A stretch of 64,000 bases of DNA from Bradyrhizobium sp. CB82. Its GTDB lineage: Bacteria; Pseudomonadota; Alphaproteobacteria; Rhizobiales; Xanthobacteraceae. Location of the stretch: assembly GCF_029714405.1 (NCBI RefSeq), contig NZ_CP121650.1, forward strand, positions 372,001-436,000, written 5' to 3'. The position numbers were made by a program, and so were the translations under genes. Below are positions 8,883-18,156 of this stretch, piece after piece (the stretch's first letter is position 1; the number at the start of each line of letters is the position of its first letter). Below the pieces are notes generated by a model. The model was not told the DNA's origin. It made no database searches and saw only the letters and a program-made list of their open reading frames with translations.

Positions 8883-11840
8883 ATGTCTCGCCAGGACGCG
8901 AACGCAGCCTTTGCCCTCTCCTCCTTTTTGCAGGGCACCAACGCCACCTACATCGACGAAATCTACGCCCGCTACGAGGAAGACCCCTCCTCTGTTGACG
9001 CCGAGTGGCAGGAGTTCTTCCGGAGCCTGAAGGACCAGCCAGCCGACGTTCGCAAGAACGCGGAGGGGCCGTCCTGGGCCCGGGACAACTGGCCGGTCGC
9101 CCCCCAGGACGAGCTGACCTCGGCGCTCGACGGCAACTGGGCCCAGGTCGAGAAAGCGGTCGGCAGCAAGATCGCCGCGAAGGCGCAGGCCAAGGGGGCT
9201 GATCTGTCCTCCGCGGACGTGCTCCAGGCCACCCGCGATTCGGTGCGCGCCCTGATGCTGATCCGCGCCTACCGCATGCGCGGGCATTTCCACGCCAAGC
9301 TCGATCCGCTCGGCATCGAGGCGCCCCGCAACCGCGAGGAGCTCGACCCGCGCACCTACGGCTTCAGCGAGGCCGACTTCGACCGCAAGATCTTCCTCGA
9401 TCACGTGCTGGGCCTCGAATACGGCTCGCTCCGCGAGATCGTCGCGATCTGCGAGCGCACCTACTGCCAGACGCTCGGCGTCGAGTTCATGCATATCAGC
9501 AACGCGGCGCAGAAGGCCTGGATCCAGGAACGCATCGAAGGTCCGGACAAGGAGATCTCGTTCACTCGTGAAGGTCGCCGTGCGATCCTGATGAAGCTGA
9601 TCGAAACCGAAGGCTTTGAAAAGTTCTGCGACATCAAGTTCACCGGTACCAAGCGCTTCGGCCTCGACGGCGGCGAGTCGCTGATCCCCGCACTCGAGCA
9701 GATCATCAAGCGCGGCGGCAATCTCGGCGTGAAGGAAATCGTGCTGGGCATGCCGCATCGCGGCCGCCTCAACGTGCTGACGCAGGTGATGGCCAAGTCG
9801 CACCGCGCCCTGTTCCATGAGTTCAAGGGCGGCTCGGCGAATCCGGAGGACGTCGAAGGCTCCGGTGACGTCAAGTATCATCTTGGAGCGTCCTCGGACC
9901 GCGAGTTCGACGGCAACCGCATCCATCTGTCGCTGACTGCCAACCCCTCGCATCTCGAGATCGTCGACCCCGTCGTGCTCGGCAAGGTGCGCGCCAAGCA
10001 GGATCAGCATGGCGATCCGCCGGACCAGCGCATCTCGGTGCTGCCGCTGCTGATGCATGGCGACGCGGCATTTGCCGGCCAGGGCGTGGTTGCCGAGTGT
10101 TTCAGCCTGTCCGACCTGAAGGGCTACCGCACCGGCGGCTCGCTGCATTTCATCGTCAACAACCAGATCGGCTTCACCACCTATCCGCGTTATTCCCGTT
10201 CTTCGCCTTACCCGTCCGACGTGGCGAAGATGATCGATGCGCCGATCTTCCACGTCAACGGCGACGATCCGGAAGCCGTGGTGTTCGCAGCCAAGGTCGC
10301 AATCGAGTTCCGGCAGAAATTCCACAAGCCGGTCGTCATCGACATGTTCTGCTATCGCCGGTATGGCCATAACGAGGGCGACGAGCCGGCTTTCACCCAG
10401 CCGGTCATGTACAAGCAGATCGCCTCGCATCCATCGACGCTCTCGATTTATGCGAAGCGGCTGGTTGCCGAGGGCGTCATCACGGAAGGCGAGGTCGAGA
10501 AGGCCAAGGCCGATTGGCGCGCGCGGCTGGATGCCGAGTTCGAGGCCGGCACCAGCTACAAGCCGAACAAGGCCGACTGGCTCGACGGCAAGTGGGCCGG
10601 CTTCAAGCTTGCCGACCAGGAAGAGGATGCGCGGCGCGGCGTCACCGGCGTCGATCTGCCGATCCTCAAGGAGATCGGCCGCAAGATCACCAAGGTGCCG
10701 GATGGTTTCCGCGTTCACCGCACCATCCAACGCTTCCTGGAGAACCGCGCCAAGGCGATCGATAACGGCGTCGGCATCGACTGGGCGACCGGCGAAGCGC
10801 TGGCGTTCTGCTCGCTGCTGCAGGAAGGTCATCATGTGCGGCTGTCGGGCCAGGACTCCGAGCGCGGCACGTTCTCGCAGCGCCATTCCGTGCTGATCGA
10901 CCAGGAAGACGAGAGCCGCTACACGCCGTTCAACCATCTCGGCGGCGAGCAGGGCCACTACGAGGTCATCAATTCGCTGCTCTCCGAAGAAGCGGTGCTC
11001 GCCTTCGAATACGGCTTTTCACTGGCTGAGCCCAATGCGCTGGCGATGTGGGAAGCGCAGTTCGGTGATTTCGCCAACGGTGCGCAGGTCGTGTTCGACC
11101 AGTTCATCTCCTCGGGCGAGCGCAAATGGCTGCGCATGTCGGGTCTCGTCTGCATGCTGCCGCATGGCTATGAGGGGCAAGGGCCGGAGCACTCCTCGGC
11201 GCGCCTCGAGCGCTACTTGCAGATGTGCGCCGAAGACAACATGCAGGTGGTCTATCCGACGACGCCGGCAAACTACTTCCACGTGCTGCGCCGCCAGCTT
11301 CATCGCGAGATCCGCAAGCCCCTGGTCCTGATGACGCCGAAGTCGCTGCTCCGCCACAAGCGCGCGGTGTCGCGGCTCGACGAGCTCGCCAAGGGCACGA
11401 CGTTCCACCGCATCCTGTATGATGACGCCCAGATGCTGCCGACCGAGGCCTTCAAGCTCGTTCCGGACGAGAAGATCCGTCGTATCGTGCTCTGCTCGGG
11501 CAAGGTGTATTACGACCTCTACGAGGAGCGCGAGAAGCGCGGCATCGACGACATCTACCTGATGCGTATCGAACAGCTCTATCCGGTGCCGCTGAAGGCG
11601 CTGGTCGCCGAGCTCTCGCGCTTCAAGAAGGCCGAGGTGATCTGGTGCCAGGAAGAGCCACGCAACATGGGTGCGTGGCACTTCATCGAGCCCTATCTCG
11701 AATGGGTGCTCAACCAGGTGAACGGCGTGAGCCGGCGTCCGCGCTATGTCGGCCGCGCCGCATCCGCCGCGACCGCGACCGGCTTGATGTCGAAGCATCT
11801 GGCGCAGTTGAAGGCATTCCTGGACGAAGCTTTGAGCTGA
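8883..11840 (+). CDS. sucA: 2-oxoglutarate dehydrogenase E1 component
   Basis: Thiamine-diphosphate dependent E1 of the 2-oxoglutarate dehydrogenase complex, 985 aa, decarboxylating 2-oxoglutarate and passing the succinyl group to SucB. The N-terminal SSFLQGTNATYIDEIYARYEEDP and LMLIRAYRMRGHFHAKLDPLG regions are typical; the ThDP/Mg site includes GMPHRGRLNVL and the GDAAFAGQGVV segment; the C-terminal transketolase-like part has PHGYEGQGPEHSSAR. The ATG at 8883 (MSRQDANAAF) was preferred over an in-frame ATG at 8832 because the family N-terminus starts there. It is followed by sucB after 180 bp. Confidence 0.97.
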   Translation: MSRQDANAAFALSSFLQGTNATYIDEIYARYEEDPSSVDAEWQEFFRSLKDQPADVRKNAEGPSWARDNWPVAPQDELTSALDGNWAQVEKAVGSKIAAKAQAKGADLSSADVLQATRDSVRALMLIRAYRMRGHFHAKLDPLGIEAPRNREELDPRTYGFSEADFDRKIFLDHVLGLEYGSLREIVAICERTYCQTLGVEFMHISNAAQKAWIQERIEGPDKEISFTREGRRAILMKLIETEGFEKFCDIKFTGTKRFGLDGGESLIPALEQIIKRGGNLGVKEIVLGMPHRGRLNVLTQVMAKSHRALFHEFKGGSANPEDVEGSGDVKYHLGASSDREFDGNRIHLSLTANPSHLEIVDPVVLGKVRAKQDQHGDPPDQRISVLPLLMHGDAAFAGQGVVAECFSLSDLKGYRTGGSLHFIVNNQIGFTTYPRYSRSSPYPSDVAKMIDAPIFHVNGDDPEAVVFAAKVAIEFRQKFHKPVVIDMFCYRRYGHNEGDEPAFTQPVMYKQIASHPSTLSIYAKRLVAEGVITEGEVEKAKADWRARLDAEFEAGTSYKPNKADWLDGKWAGFKLADQEEDARRGVTGVDLPILKEIGRKITKVPDGFRVHRTIQRFLENRAKAIDNGVGIDWATGEALAFCSLLQEGHHVRLSGQDSERGTFSQRHSVLIDQEDESRYTPFNHLGGEQGHYEVINSLLSEEAVLAFEYGFSLAEPNALAMWEAQFGDFANGAQVVFDQFISSGERKWLRMSGLVCMLPHGYEGQGPEHSSARLERYLQMCAEDNMQVVYPTTPANYFHVLRRQLHREIRKPLVLMTPKSLLRHKRAVSRLDELAKGTTFHRILYDDAQMLPTEAFKLVPDEKIRRIVLCSGKVYYDLYEEREKRGIDDIYLMRIEQLYPVPLKALVAELSRFKKAEVIWCQEEPRNMGAWHFIEPYLEWVLNQVNGVSRRPRYVGRAASAATATGLMSKHLAQLKAFLDEALS

Positions 11841-11857
11841 CCAATTTTGAACTGCGT

Positions 11858-11990
11858 CATGCCCCGCCTTGTGCGCAACTGCGCACTGGAGCGGGGCATC
11901 CGGTACGCCGTGTCGTCCGTGCTGAGTGCGAACGTCCCGGCTTGCTGGATGGCCTGCCTTACGCGGGCGATGACGTTCAAGACTTTATGA
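11858..11990. repeat. Interspersed palindromic sequence between sucA and sucB
   Basis: gcgtcatgccccgcc ... gagcggggcatccggtac and gcttgctggatggcc ... gggcgatgacg form GC-rich mirrored segments in the 180-bp sucA-sucB gap. The composition matches the other intergenic palindromes in this window. No promoter is evident. Confidence 0.45.
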
Positions 11991-12020
11991 CCGCACTGGC
12001 GATCCCTTAAGGAAAAGACC

Positions 12021-13253
12021 ATGACTGAAATTCGTGTGCCGACACTCGGCGAATCCGTCACCGAGGCTACCATCGGCCGCTGGTTCAAGAAGGCCGGCGA
12101 TCCTGTCGCCGTCGACGAGCCGTTGGTGGAGCTCGAGACCGACAAGGTCACCATCGAAGTGCCGGCGCCCTCGGCCGGCACGCTCAGCGAGATCATCGCC
12201 GCTGACGGTGCGACGGTCGCGGTGGGCGCGCTGCTCGGACAGATCACCGATGGCGCCGGCGCCGCCAAGCCGACGGCTGCTGCCGCCAGGCCGGCCGCCG
12301 CCGCTCCCGCTGCTGCGCCCGCGCCCGCAGCGCCCAAGGCGCCTGCGGCCGATGCGCCGCTCGCCCCGTCGGTGCGGAAGCTTTCGGCCGAGACCGGCAT
12401 CGACGCCTCGACCGTGCCCGGCTCCGGCAAGGACGGCCGCGTCACCAAGGGCGACATGCTCGCCGCGATCGAGCGCGCCGCCGCGGCGCCGACCCCGGTC
12501 AACCAGCCGGCCGCGGCGGTGCAGGTGCGCGCCCCGTCGCCGGCGGATGACGCCGCGCGCGAGGAGCGCGTCAAGATGACCCGCCTGCGCCAGACCATCG
12601 CGCGGCGGCTGAAGGACGTGCAGAACACGGCTGCGATGCTGACGACCTTCAACGAGGTCGACATGACCAACGTCATGGCGCTGCGCGCGCACTACAAGGA
12701 CGTGTTCGAGAAGAAGCACAGCTCCAAGCTCGGCTTCATGGGCTTCTTCACCAAGGCGGTCGTGCAGGCGCTGAAGGACATCCCGGCGGTGAACGCCGAG
12801 ATCGACGGCACCGACCTGATCTACAAGAACTACTATCACATCGGCGTCGCCGTCGGCACCGACAAGGGGCTTGTCGTGCCCGTGGTCCGCGACTGCGATC
12901 AGAAGTCGATCGCCGACATCGAGAAGGGCATCGCCGATTTCGGCCGCCGCGCGCGCGACGGCCAGCTCAAGATCGAGGAGATGCAGGGCGGCACCTTCAC
13001 CATCACCAATGGCGGCATCTATGGCTCGCTGATGTCGACGCCGATCCTGAACGCACCGCAGTCCGGCATCCTCGGCATGCACAAGATCCAGGAACGGCCG
13101 ATGGTCGTCGGCGGCAAGATCGAGGTCCGCCCGATGATGTATCTGGCGCTGTCCTATGATCACCGCGTGATCGACGGCAAGGAAGCCGTGACCTTCCTGG
13201 TCCGCGTCAAGGAGAGCCTGGAAGATCCGGCGCGGCTGGTTCTCGATCTCTGA
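12021..13253 (+). CDS. sucB: 2-oxoglutarate dehydrogenase E2, dihydrolipoyl succinyltransferase
   Basis: E2 core of the 2-oxoglutarate dehydrogenase complex, 410 aa (also called odhB). The lipoyl domain spans residues 2-77 with the lipoylated Lys42 in ETDKVT. An Ala/Pro-rich linker follows at about 83-118, then a peripheral-subunit-binding domain ([20 protein letters not shown]), then the catalytic acyltransferase domain ending with [13 protein letters not shown], whose His381 and Asp385 are the active-site pair. One lipoyl domain is the norm for SucB. SD-like AAGGAAAAG precedes the ATG. Confidence 0.97.
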   Translation: MTEIRVPTLGESVTEATIGRWFKKAGDPVAVDEPLVELETDKVTIEVPAPSAGTLSEIIAADGATVAVGALLGQITDGAGAAKPTAAAARPAAAAPAAAPAPAAPKAPAADAPLAPSVRKLSAETGIDASTVPGSGKDGRVTKGDMLAAIERAAAAPTPVNQPAAAVQVRAPSPADDAAREERVKMTRLRQTIARRLKDVQNTAAMLTTFNEVDMTNVMALRAHYKDVFEKKHSSKLGFMGFFTKAVVQALKDIPAVNAEIDGTDLIYKNYYHIGVAVGTDKGLVVPVVRDCDQKSIADIEKGIADFGRRARDGQLKIEEMQGGTFTITNGGIYGSLMSTPILNAPQSGILGMHKIQERPMVVGGKIEVRPMMYLALSYDHRVIDGKEAVTFLVRVKESLEDPARLVLDL

Positions 13254-13318
13254 TATCCAAGCCTGAAAACGCCGTCGCCTGCACGGGCGACGGCGTGTGC
13301 GCAAAGATGGAGGCGAGC

Positions 13319-14068
13319 GTGACGGACAAGGTTGCGATCATCACCGGCGGTAGCCGTGGCATTGGGCGGGCGACGGCGATTGCGGCGGCCGCGCGCGGCT
13401 TCCGCGTCGTTGTGGGCTATGCCAGCAACAAGAAGGCCGCCGACGAGGTCGTCGCCCGGATCGAGGCCATGAACGGCAAGGCGATCGCGGTGAAGTGCGA
13501 CGTCGCCGAGGAGAAGGACATCCTCGCGCTGTTCAAGGCCGCCGACCAGTTCGGCACGCTCGGCGCGCTCGTCAACAATGGCGGCATCGTCGGCAAGAGC
13601 GGCGTGCGCGTCGACGAGATGTCGGCCGAGCGCATCCAGCGCGTGATGGCGGTCAACGTCACCGGCTCCATCCTCTGCGCGCGCGAGGCGGTGAAGCGGA
13701 TGTCGACCAAGCATGGCGGCAAGGGCGGCGTGATCGTCAACCTGTCGTCGGTCGCCGCCAAGCTCGGCTCGCCCAACACCTATGTCGACTATGCCGCCTC
13801 CAAGGGCGCGATCGATTCCTTCACCGTCGGCCTCGGCTATGAGGTCGCCGGCGAAGGCATCCGCGTCGCCGCGATCCGTCCCGGCCTGATCGACACCGAA
13901 ATCCACGCCGCCGGCGGCGAGCCCGACCGCGCCCATCGTCTGGCCCATATGGTGCCGATGAAGCGCGTCGGCACGGCGGAGGAAATCGCCAATGCCATCG
14001 TCTGGCTGATGTCCGACGATGCCTCCTACGTGACCTCGGCCATTCTCGATGTGTCCGGCGGACGCTGA
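13319..14068 (+). CDS. Short-chain dehydrogenase/reductase between sucB and lpd
   Basis: Classical SDR, 249 aa from a GTG at 13319. This start was chosen because GGAGG sits 5 bases upstream and the encoded N-terminus MTDKVAIITGGSRGIG is canonical; an in-frame GTG at 13295 lies inside a hairpin and is less likely. TGGSRGIG binds the cofactor, NNGG stabilises the fold, and the catalytic Ser (NLSSVAA) and YAASK Tyr/Lys are intact. The C-terminus ends LDVSGGR. Substrate unknown; FabG-like 3-oxoacyl or sugar reductases are possible. It is embedded in the 2-oxoglutarate dehydrogenase operon. Confidence 0.88.
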   Translation: MTDKVAIITGGSRGIGRATAIAAAARGFRVVVGYASNKKAADEVVARIEAMNGKAIAVKCDVAEEKDILALFKAADQFGTLGALVNNGGIVGKSGVRVDEMSAERIQRVMAVNVTGSILCAREAVKRMSTKHGGKGGVIVNLSSVAAKLGSPNTYVDYAASKGAIDSFTVGLGYEVAGEGIRVAAIRPGLIDTEIHAAGGEPDRAHRLAHMVPMKRVGTAEEIANAIVWLMSDDASYVTSAILDVSGGR

Positions 14069-14101
14069 CACATCTCAACATCTCCTACAGGACTTCCTCT
14101 C

Positions 14102-15502
14102 ATGGCTACCTACGATCTCGTCGTCATCGGCACCGGACCGGGCGGTTATGTCTGCGCGGTGCGCGCAAGCCAGCTCGGCATGAAAGTCGCCGTGGTGGAA
14201 AAGAATGCCACGCTCGGCGGCACCTGCCTCAATGTCGGCTGCATGCCGTCGAAGGCGCTGCTGCACGCCTCCGAGATGTTCGAGGAAGCCGGGCATTCGT
14301 TTGCCAAGATGGGTGTCTCGGTCCCGGCGCCGAAGCTCGATCTGCCCGCGATGATGAACTTCAAGCAGCAGGGCATCGACGGTAACGTCAAGGGCGTCGA
14401 ATTCCTGATGAAGAAGAACAAGATCGACGTGCTCATGGGCAGCGGCAAGATCCTGGGCACCGGCAAGGTCGAGGTCTCCGCCGACGGCAAATCGCAAGTC
14501 ATCGAGACCAAGAACATCGTGATCGCCACCGGCTCGGATATCGCACGGCTGAACGGCATCGAGATCGACGAGAAGCGCATCGTGTCGTCGACCGGCGCTC
14601 TGTCGCTGGAGAAGGTGCCGGGCAAGCTGCTGATCATCGGCGCGGGCGTGATCGGGCTCGAGCTCGGCTCGGTCTGGCACCGCCTCGGGGCCGAAGTCAT
14701 GGTCGTCGAATTCCTCGATCGCATCCTGCCTGGCATGGACGGCGAGATCGCACGGCAATTCCAGCGCATTCTTGAAAAGCAGGGATTTGCATTCAAGCTC
14801 GGCTCCAAGGTCACGGGCGTCGAAGCAAACGGCAAGGCGCTGCTTGCGAAGGTAGAGCCGGCCGCCGGCGGCGCCGCCGAGACCATCGAAGCCGATGTCG
14901 TGCTGGTCTGCATCGGTCGCGTGCCCTACACCGACGGTCTGGGGCTGAAGGAGGCCGGCGTTGCGCTGGACAACCGCGGCCGCGTCCAGATCGATGCCCA
15001 CTTCGCGACCACCCTGAGGGGCGTCTATGCCATCGGCGATGTCGTCGCCGGCCCCATGCTCGCGCACAAGGCGGAAGACGAGGGCGTTGCGGTTGCAGAA
15101 ATTCTCGCCGGTCAGGCCGGCCACGTGAACTACGACGTGATCCCAGGTGTGGTGTATACCACGCCGGAAGTGTCTTCCGTCGGCAAGACCGAGGAAGAGT
15201 TGAAGCAGGCGGGTGCGGCCTACACCGTCGGGAAGTTTCCCTTTACCGCCAACGGCCGCTCCAAGGTCAACCAGACCACCGACGGTTTCGTGAAGATTCT
15301 CGCAGACGCGAAGACCGATCGTGTGCTTGGCGTGCACATTGTCGGTCGTGAAGCCGGCGAAATGATCCACGAAGCGTGTGTGCTGATGGAGTTTGGGGGC
15401 AGCGCGGAAGATCTCGCCCGCACCTGCCATGCGCATCCGACCCGCTCCGAGGCCATCAAGGAAGCCGCGCTTGCGGTCGGCAAGCGGGCCATCCATATGT
15501 AG
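14102..15502 (+). CDS. lpd: Dihydrolipoyl dehydrogenase (E3)
   Basis: FAD-dependent E3 reoxidising the lipoyl groups of SucB, 466 aa. FAD-binding GTGPGGY is near the N-terminus, the redox-active disulfide is Cys42/Cys47 in [16 protein letters not shown]-binding [20 protein letters not shown] is central, and the C-terminal HAHPTRSE supplies the His-Glu acid/base pair. It closes the mdh-to-lpd operon, 33 bases after the SDR. Confidence 0.96.
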   Translation: MATYDLVVIGTGPGGYVCAVRASQLGMKVAVVEKNATLGGTCLNVGCMPSKALLHASEMFEEAGHSFAKMGVSVPAPKLDLPAMMNFKQQGIDGNVKGVEFLMKKNKIDVLMGSGKILGTGKVEVSADGKSQVIETKNIVIATGSDIARLNGIEIDEKRIVSSTGALSLEKVPGKLLIIGAGVIGLELGSVWHRLGAEVMVVEFLDRILPGMDGEIARQFQRILEKQGFAFKLGSKVTGVEANGKALLAKVEPAAGGAAETIEADVVLVCIGRVPYTDGLGLKEAGVALDNRGRVQIDAHFATTLRGVYAIGDVVAGPMLAHKAEDEGVAVAEILAGQAGHVNYDVIPGVVYTTPEVSSVGKTEEELKQAGAAYTVGKFPFTANGRSKVNQTTDGFVKILADAKTDRVLGVHIVGREAGEMIHEACVLMEFGGSAEDLARTCHAHPTRSEAIKEAALAVGKRAIHM

Positions 15503-15536
15503 GTACGCGCCCTACGCGGAATCGGGCGGGAAACAT

Positions 15537-16067
15537 ATGCTGCGCCGCCTTCTTCAACCGGTCTGGGTCCTGCTGGCGATCATCTTCTTGATCGAAGCCT
15601 GGCTGTGGGACCATCTCGAGCCGATCGTGGCGCGTGTCGTCGCCGCGATCCCGCTCGCGCGCTTCAAGGAATGGCTGACAGATCGCGTCGACGCGCTGTC
15701 GCCGGCAATGACGCTGATCGTCTTCGCCGTACCGATCATCCCGCTGTTTCCGCTGAAACTGGTCGGGCTCTGGCTGCTCACCCACGAATATTGGATGAGC
15801 GCGGTGTTCACGCTCCTGTTTGCCAAACTGCTCGGCGTCGGCATCACTGCCTTCGTGTTCGACGTGACGCGCGACAAGCTCTTGGAGATGGCCTGGTTCG
15901 AGCGGCTCTATGAGCTCGTGTTGACGATCCGCGCCAGGGCAACTGCGTTGGTCGAGCCGATCAAGCTGCGCCTCAAGAACGTCCTCACTGGCAATGGCGA
16001 GGGATGGTCCTCCCGGGTGCTCCGCCTGATCCAGCGCTTCCGCAAGAGCGTGCACGAGGCGCGCTGA
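15537..16067 (+). CDS. Conserved membrane protein of unknown function
   Basis: Protein of 176 aa following lpd by 34 bases. Predicted membrane segments are VWVLLAIIFLIEAWLW (residues ~9-24), LIVFAVPIIPLFPLKLVGLWLL (~61-82) and FTLLFAKLLGVGITAFVF (~93-110), followed by a basic amphipathic C-terminal tail. The ATG at 15537 starts directly before the first hydrophobic segment; an upstream in-frame start would overlap lpd by some 100 bases and lacks support. No recognisable family; it may be part of the lpd transcript. Confidence 0.75.
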   Translation: MLRRLLQPVWVLLAIIFLIEAWLWDHLEPIVARVVAAIPLARFKEWLTDRVDALSPAMTLIVFAVPIIPLFPLKLVGLWLLTHEYWMSAVFTLLFAKLLGVGITAFVFDVTRDKLLEMAWFERLYELVLTIRARATALVEPIKLRLKNVLTGNGEGWSSRVLRLIQRFRKSVHEAR

Positions 16068-16142
16068 CCATCACGACCGGCGTTATCTCACTCGCGGTCA
16101 TTCCAGTATTCCAGAGACGGCGTGTGGATACGGAGCGGCTGC

Positions 16143-16213
16143 GGCGTACTGGATGGCCCGCCAGCCTGTCATCGGGCTCGCCGAAGGCGAGACCCGGTGG
16201 CGGGGCATGACAG
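16143..16213. repeat. Intergenic palindromic sequence
   Basis: ctggatggcccgccagcctg / cgggctcgccgaaggcgagacccg / gtggcggggcatgacag: nested inverted repeats of the class found elsewhere in the window, between the convergent membrane-protein and DUF4337 genes. It could serve as a bidirectional terminator, although there is no T-tract. Confidence 0.5.
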
Positions 16214-16255
16214 CGGAATGTGTGGCGGCAGATTGCTGCGCTGTCCCGCGCGCCG

Positions 16256-16849
16256 CTATCCGTGCAGATGCAGCAGATGCGGCCACCACATGCCGAGCAC
16301 GGTCATCACGATGCCGGCCAGCGTCAGCAGGCCGCCGACATAGGCGAGCGCCAGAATGCCCGTGATGATGGTGGCGGAGGCCAGCACGATGCCGATCTGG
16401 AAGGCGGCCGAGGCCAGCTCGAAGTGATGGTATTTTGCGGTCGCCTCGTCGCGCTCGTGCTCGGCGTGCTTGGCCTTCTCGGCAAGCTGCTCGGTGCCCT
16501 CGCCGGTTTCCGGCTCGGACCGATAGCGCGCCGCGGTCTTCTGCCAGTCTTCGATCTGCTTCTGGATGGCCGCCTTGTTGGCGTCGTCGGCGATCGAGCC
16601 CAGCGTGAGCTTGCCCTGCTCGGCCGCGGTCTGCACCACGGTGCGGCGGATGCTCTTGGCCTGGAAGAACGCCCAGAGATTGGCGGCCTCGACATTCTTG
16701 CTGATCGCCTCGGTCTGCGCGCCTTTGCCGAGCGTCTCAGAGATCGCAAGGAACAGCGCCAGCACCGCGATCAGAAGGGCGATCTTCTTGTTCTCGCCGG
16801 ATGCGTGCTCGGCATGCTCCGCATGCTCCATGCTTTCGTGTGCGCTCAT
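16256..16849 (-). CDS. DUF4337 domain membrane protein
   Basis: Protein of 197 aa with one N-terminal membrane segment (KIALLIAVLALFLAISETLG) after a His/Glu-rich leader (MSAHESMEHAEHAEHAS), a central charged helical region (about residues 75-130) and two C-terminal hydrophobic segments (FQIGIVLASATIITGILALA and LLTLAGIVMTVLGMWW). The order matches DUF4337, a family of unknown function common in alphaproteobacteria. It is monocistronic and convergent with the lpd-linked membrane protein. Confidence 0.85.
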   Translation of the reverse strand: MSAHESMEHAEHAEHASGENKKIALLIAVLALFLAISETLGKGAQTEAISKNVEAANLWAFFQAKSIRRTVVQTAAEQGKLTLGSIADDANKAAIQKQIEDWQKTAARYRSEPETGEGTEQLAEKAKHAEHERDEATAKYHHFELASAAFQIGIVLASATIITGILALAYVGGLLTLAGIVMTVLGMWWPHLLHLHG

Positions 16850-16951
16850 GAATTCCTCTCCTGCCTCGGTGCCCCACGATTGACCGAACCGTGCGGCATG
16901 CGCAAGAGGCCAGCGCGTTGTGACGGGAGTGTGTCAGGTCGCCAACTCTTG

Positions 16952-17058
16952 TATCCCGAACGCGGCGCAGCGCGTAAGCGGTGCGACGCAGAGCCGGGCT
17001 CCATGGCGTGGGCCCCGGCTCAGCAGTGCATCACAGCGTGCCGCGCTGGTCCGGGGCG
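16952..17058. repeat. GC-rich palindromic interspersed element, family A copy 2
   Basis: tatcccgaacgcggcgcagc ... agagccgggctcc ... gggccccggctcagc ... ctggtccggggcg, the same four-block order as the elements at 3352 and 20503. It lies between xerC and the DUF4337 gene. Confidence 0.7.
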
Positions 17059-17077
17059 CGACGGCTTCTGCGTGAAT

Positions 17078-18043
17078 TCACCGCCGCGGATGCGCGCTGG
17101 CGTAGACTTCGAGCAGCCGCTCGGAATCGATGTCGGTGTAGACCTGCGTGGTCGACAGCGAGGAATGGCCGAGCAATTCCTGGATCGCGCGCAAGTCGCC
17201 GCCGCGCGACAATAGATGCGTGGCAAAGGAATGCCGGAGTGCATGCGGCGTGGCGCTGTCGGGTAGTCCCAGTGCGCCGCGCAGCCGCTCCATCGCGAGC
17301 TGGATGATGCGCGGGCTCAAGGCGCCGCCGCGCGCGCCGACGAAGATCGGCCCTTCGGGTACAAGCGGATGCGGGCACATCGCGACATATTCGGCGACCA
17401 GCGCCAGCACGTTTTGCAGCACCGGCACCATGCGCGTCTTGTTGCCCTTGCCGGTGACGACGAGCACGTCGCCTTCACCGGGGCGTGGCACGTCGCGCCG
17501 CTTTAGTCCCAAAGCTTCCGAGATCCGCAGGCCCGAGCCGTAGAGCAGGGCCATCACGGCGGCGTCGCGAACGAGAATCCAGGTCTCGCGCTCTTCGCCG
17601 GCGCGTTCGTCGGCATCAGTGAGGCGTTTGGCGGATGCCATCGGCAGCGGCTTCGGCAGGCTCTTGGCCACCTTTGGCGCGCGGATCGCCGAGAGCGCGC
17701 CGACTTTACCCTTGCCCTCGCGCTCCAGGAAGCGGCCGAACGAGCGCAGGCCGGCAAGCGCGCGCATCAAGGAGCGGCCGGCGACGTCGTCGGCGCGGCG
17801 CATCGCCATGAAGGCTCTGATGTCGCTGGCCTCCAATGCGGCGAAGCGCTTCAGCGTCACGGGCTCGCCCCAATGCGCGCAAAGGAAATCCAGGCACTGC
17901 CTGAGGTCGCGCGCATAGGCCTCCAGCGTCTTCGGCGACAGCCGCCGCTCGGCGCCGAGGTGCGACAGCCAGCGCATCATCTCCTGCGCGATGCTGTCGT
18001 CGGCGCTGGCGAGCTCGATTTGTGGGGCAGCCGCTTTGCTCAT
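17078..18043 (-). CDS. xerC: Tyrosine recombinase XerC
   Basis: Site-specific tyrosine recombinase of 321 aa that with XerD resolves chromosome dimers at dif. The N-terminal SAM-like DNA-binding domain (about 10-120) is followed by the catalytic domain with Arg173 (GLRISEAL), Lys199, His267/Arg270 (PHALRHSFATHLL), His293 (LGHSSLSTT) and the nucleophile Tyr302 (QVYTD). All catalytic residues are present. A chromosomal xerC divergent from priA is the usual housekeeping arrangement, so this is not read as a mobile-element integrase. Confidence 0.94.
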   Translation of the reverse strand: MSKAAAPQIELASADDSIAQEMMRWLSHLGAERRLSPKTLEAYARDLRQCLDFLCAHWGEPVTLKRFAALEASDIRAFMAMRRADDVAGRSLMRALAGLRSFGRFLEREGKGKVGALSAIRAPKVAKSLPKPLPMASAKRLTDADERAGEERETWILVRDAAVMALLYGSGLRISEALGLKRRDVPRPGEGDVLVVTGKGNKTRMVPVLQNVLALVAEYVAMCPHPLVPEGPIFVGARGGALSPRIIQLAMERLRGALGLPDSATPHALRHSFATHLLSRGGDLRAIQELLGHSSLSTTQVYTDIDSERLLEVYASAHPRR

Positions 18044-18156
18044 GCGCTCTGGACGTAATGATTCCGCACAGTATATCGCATCACACTCGTTTATCGTTCG
18101 CTAAGGCCGCCTCGCGCGGCTAGCCTTGAGGCCCCCCGGGTTCCGATTCTCTGGTC

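Noticed and set aside
8877..10958. Open frame of about 690 codons antisense to sucA
   Set aside because: Composition artefact; sucA on the plus strand is a full-length match to E1.
17078..18043. XerC as a phage or island integrase
   Set aside because: Housekeeping length and a priA-divergent location fit chromosomal XerC.
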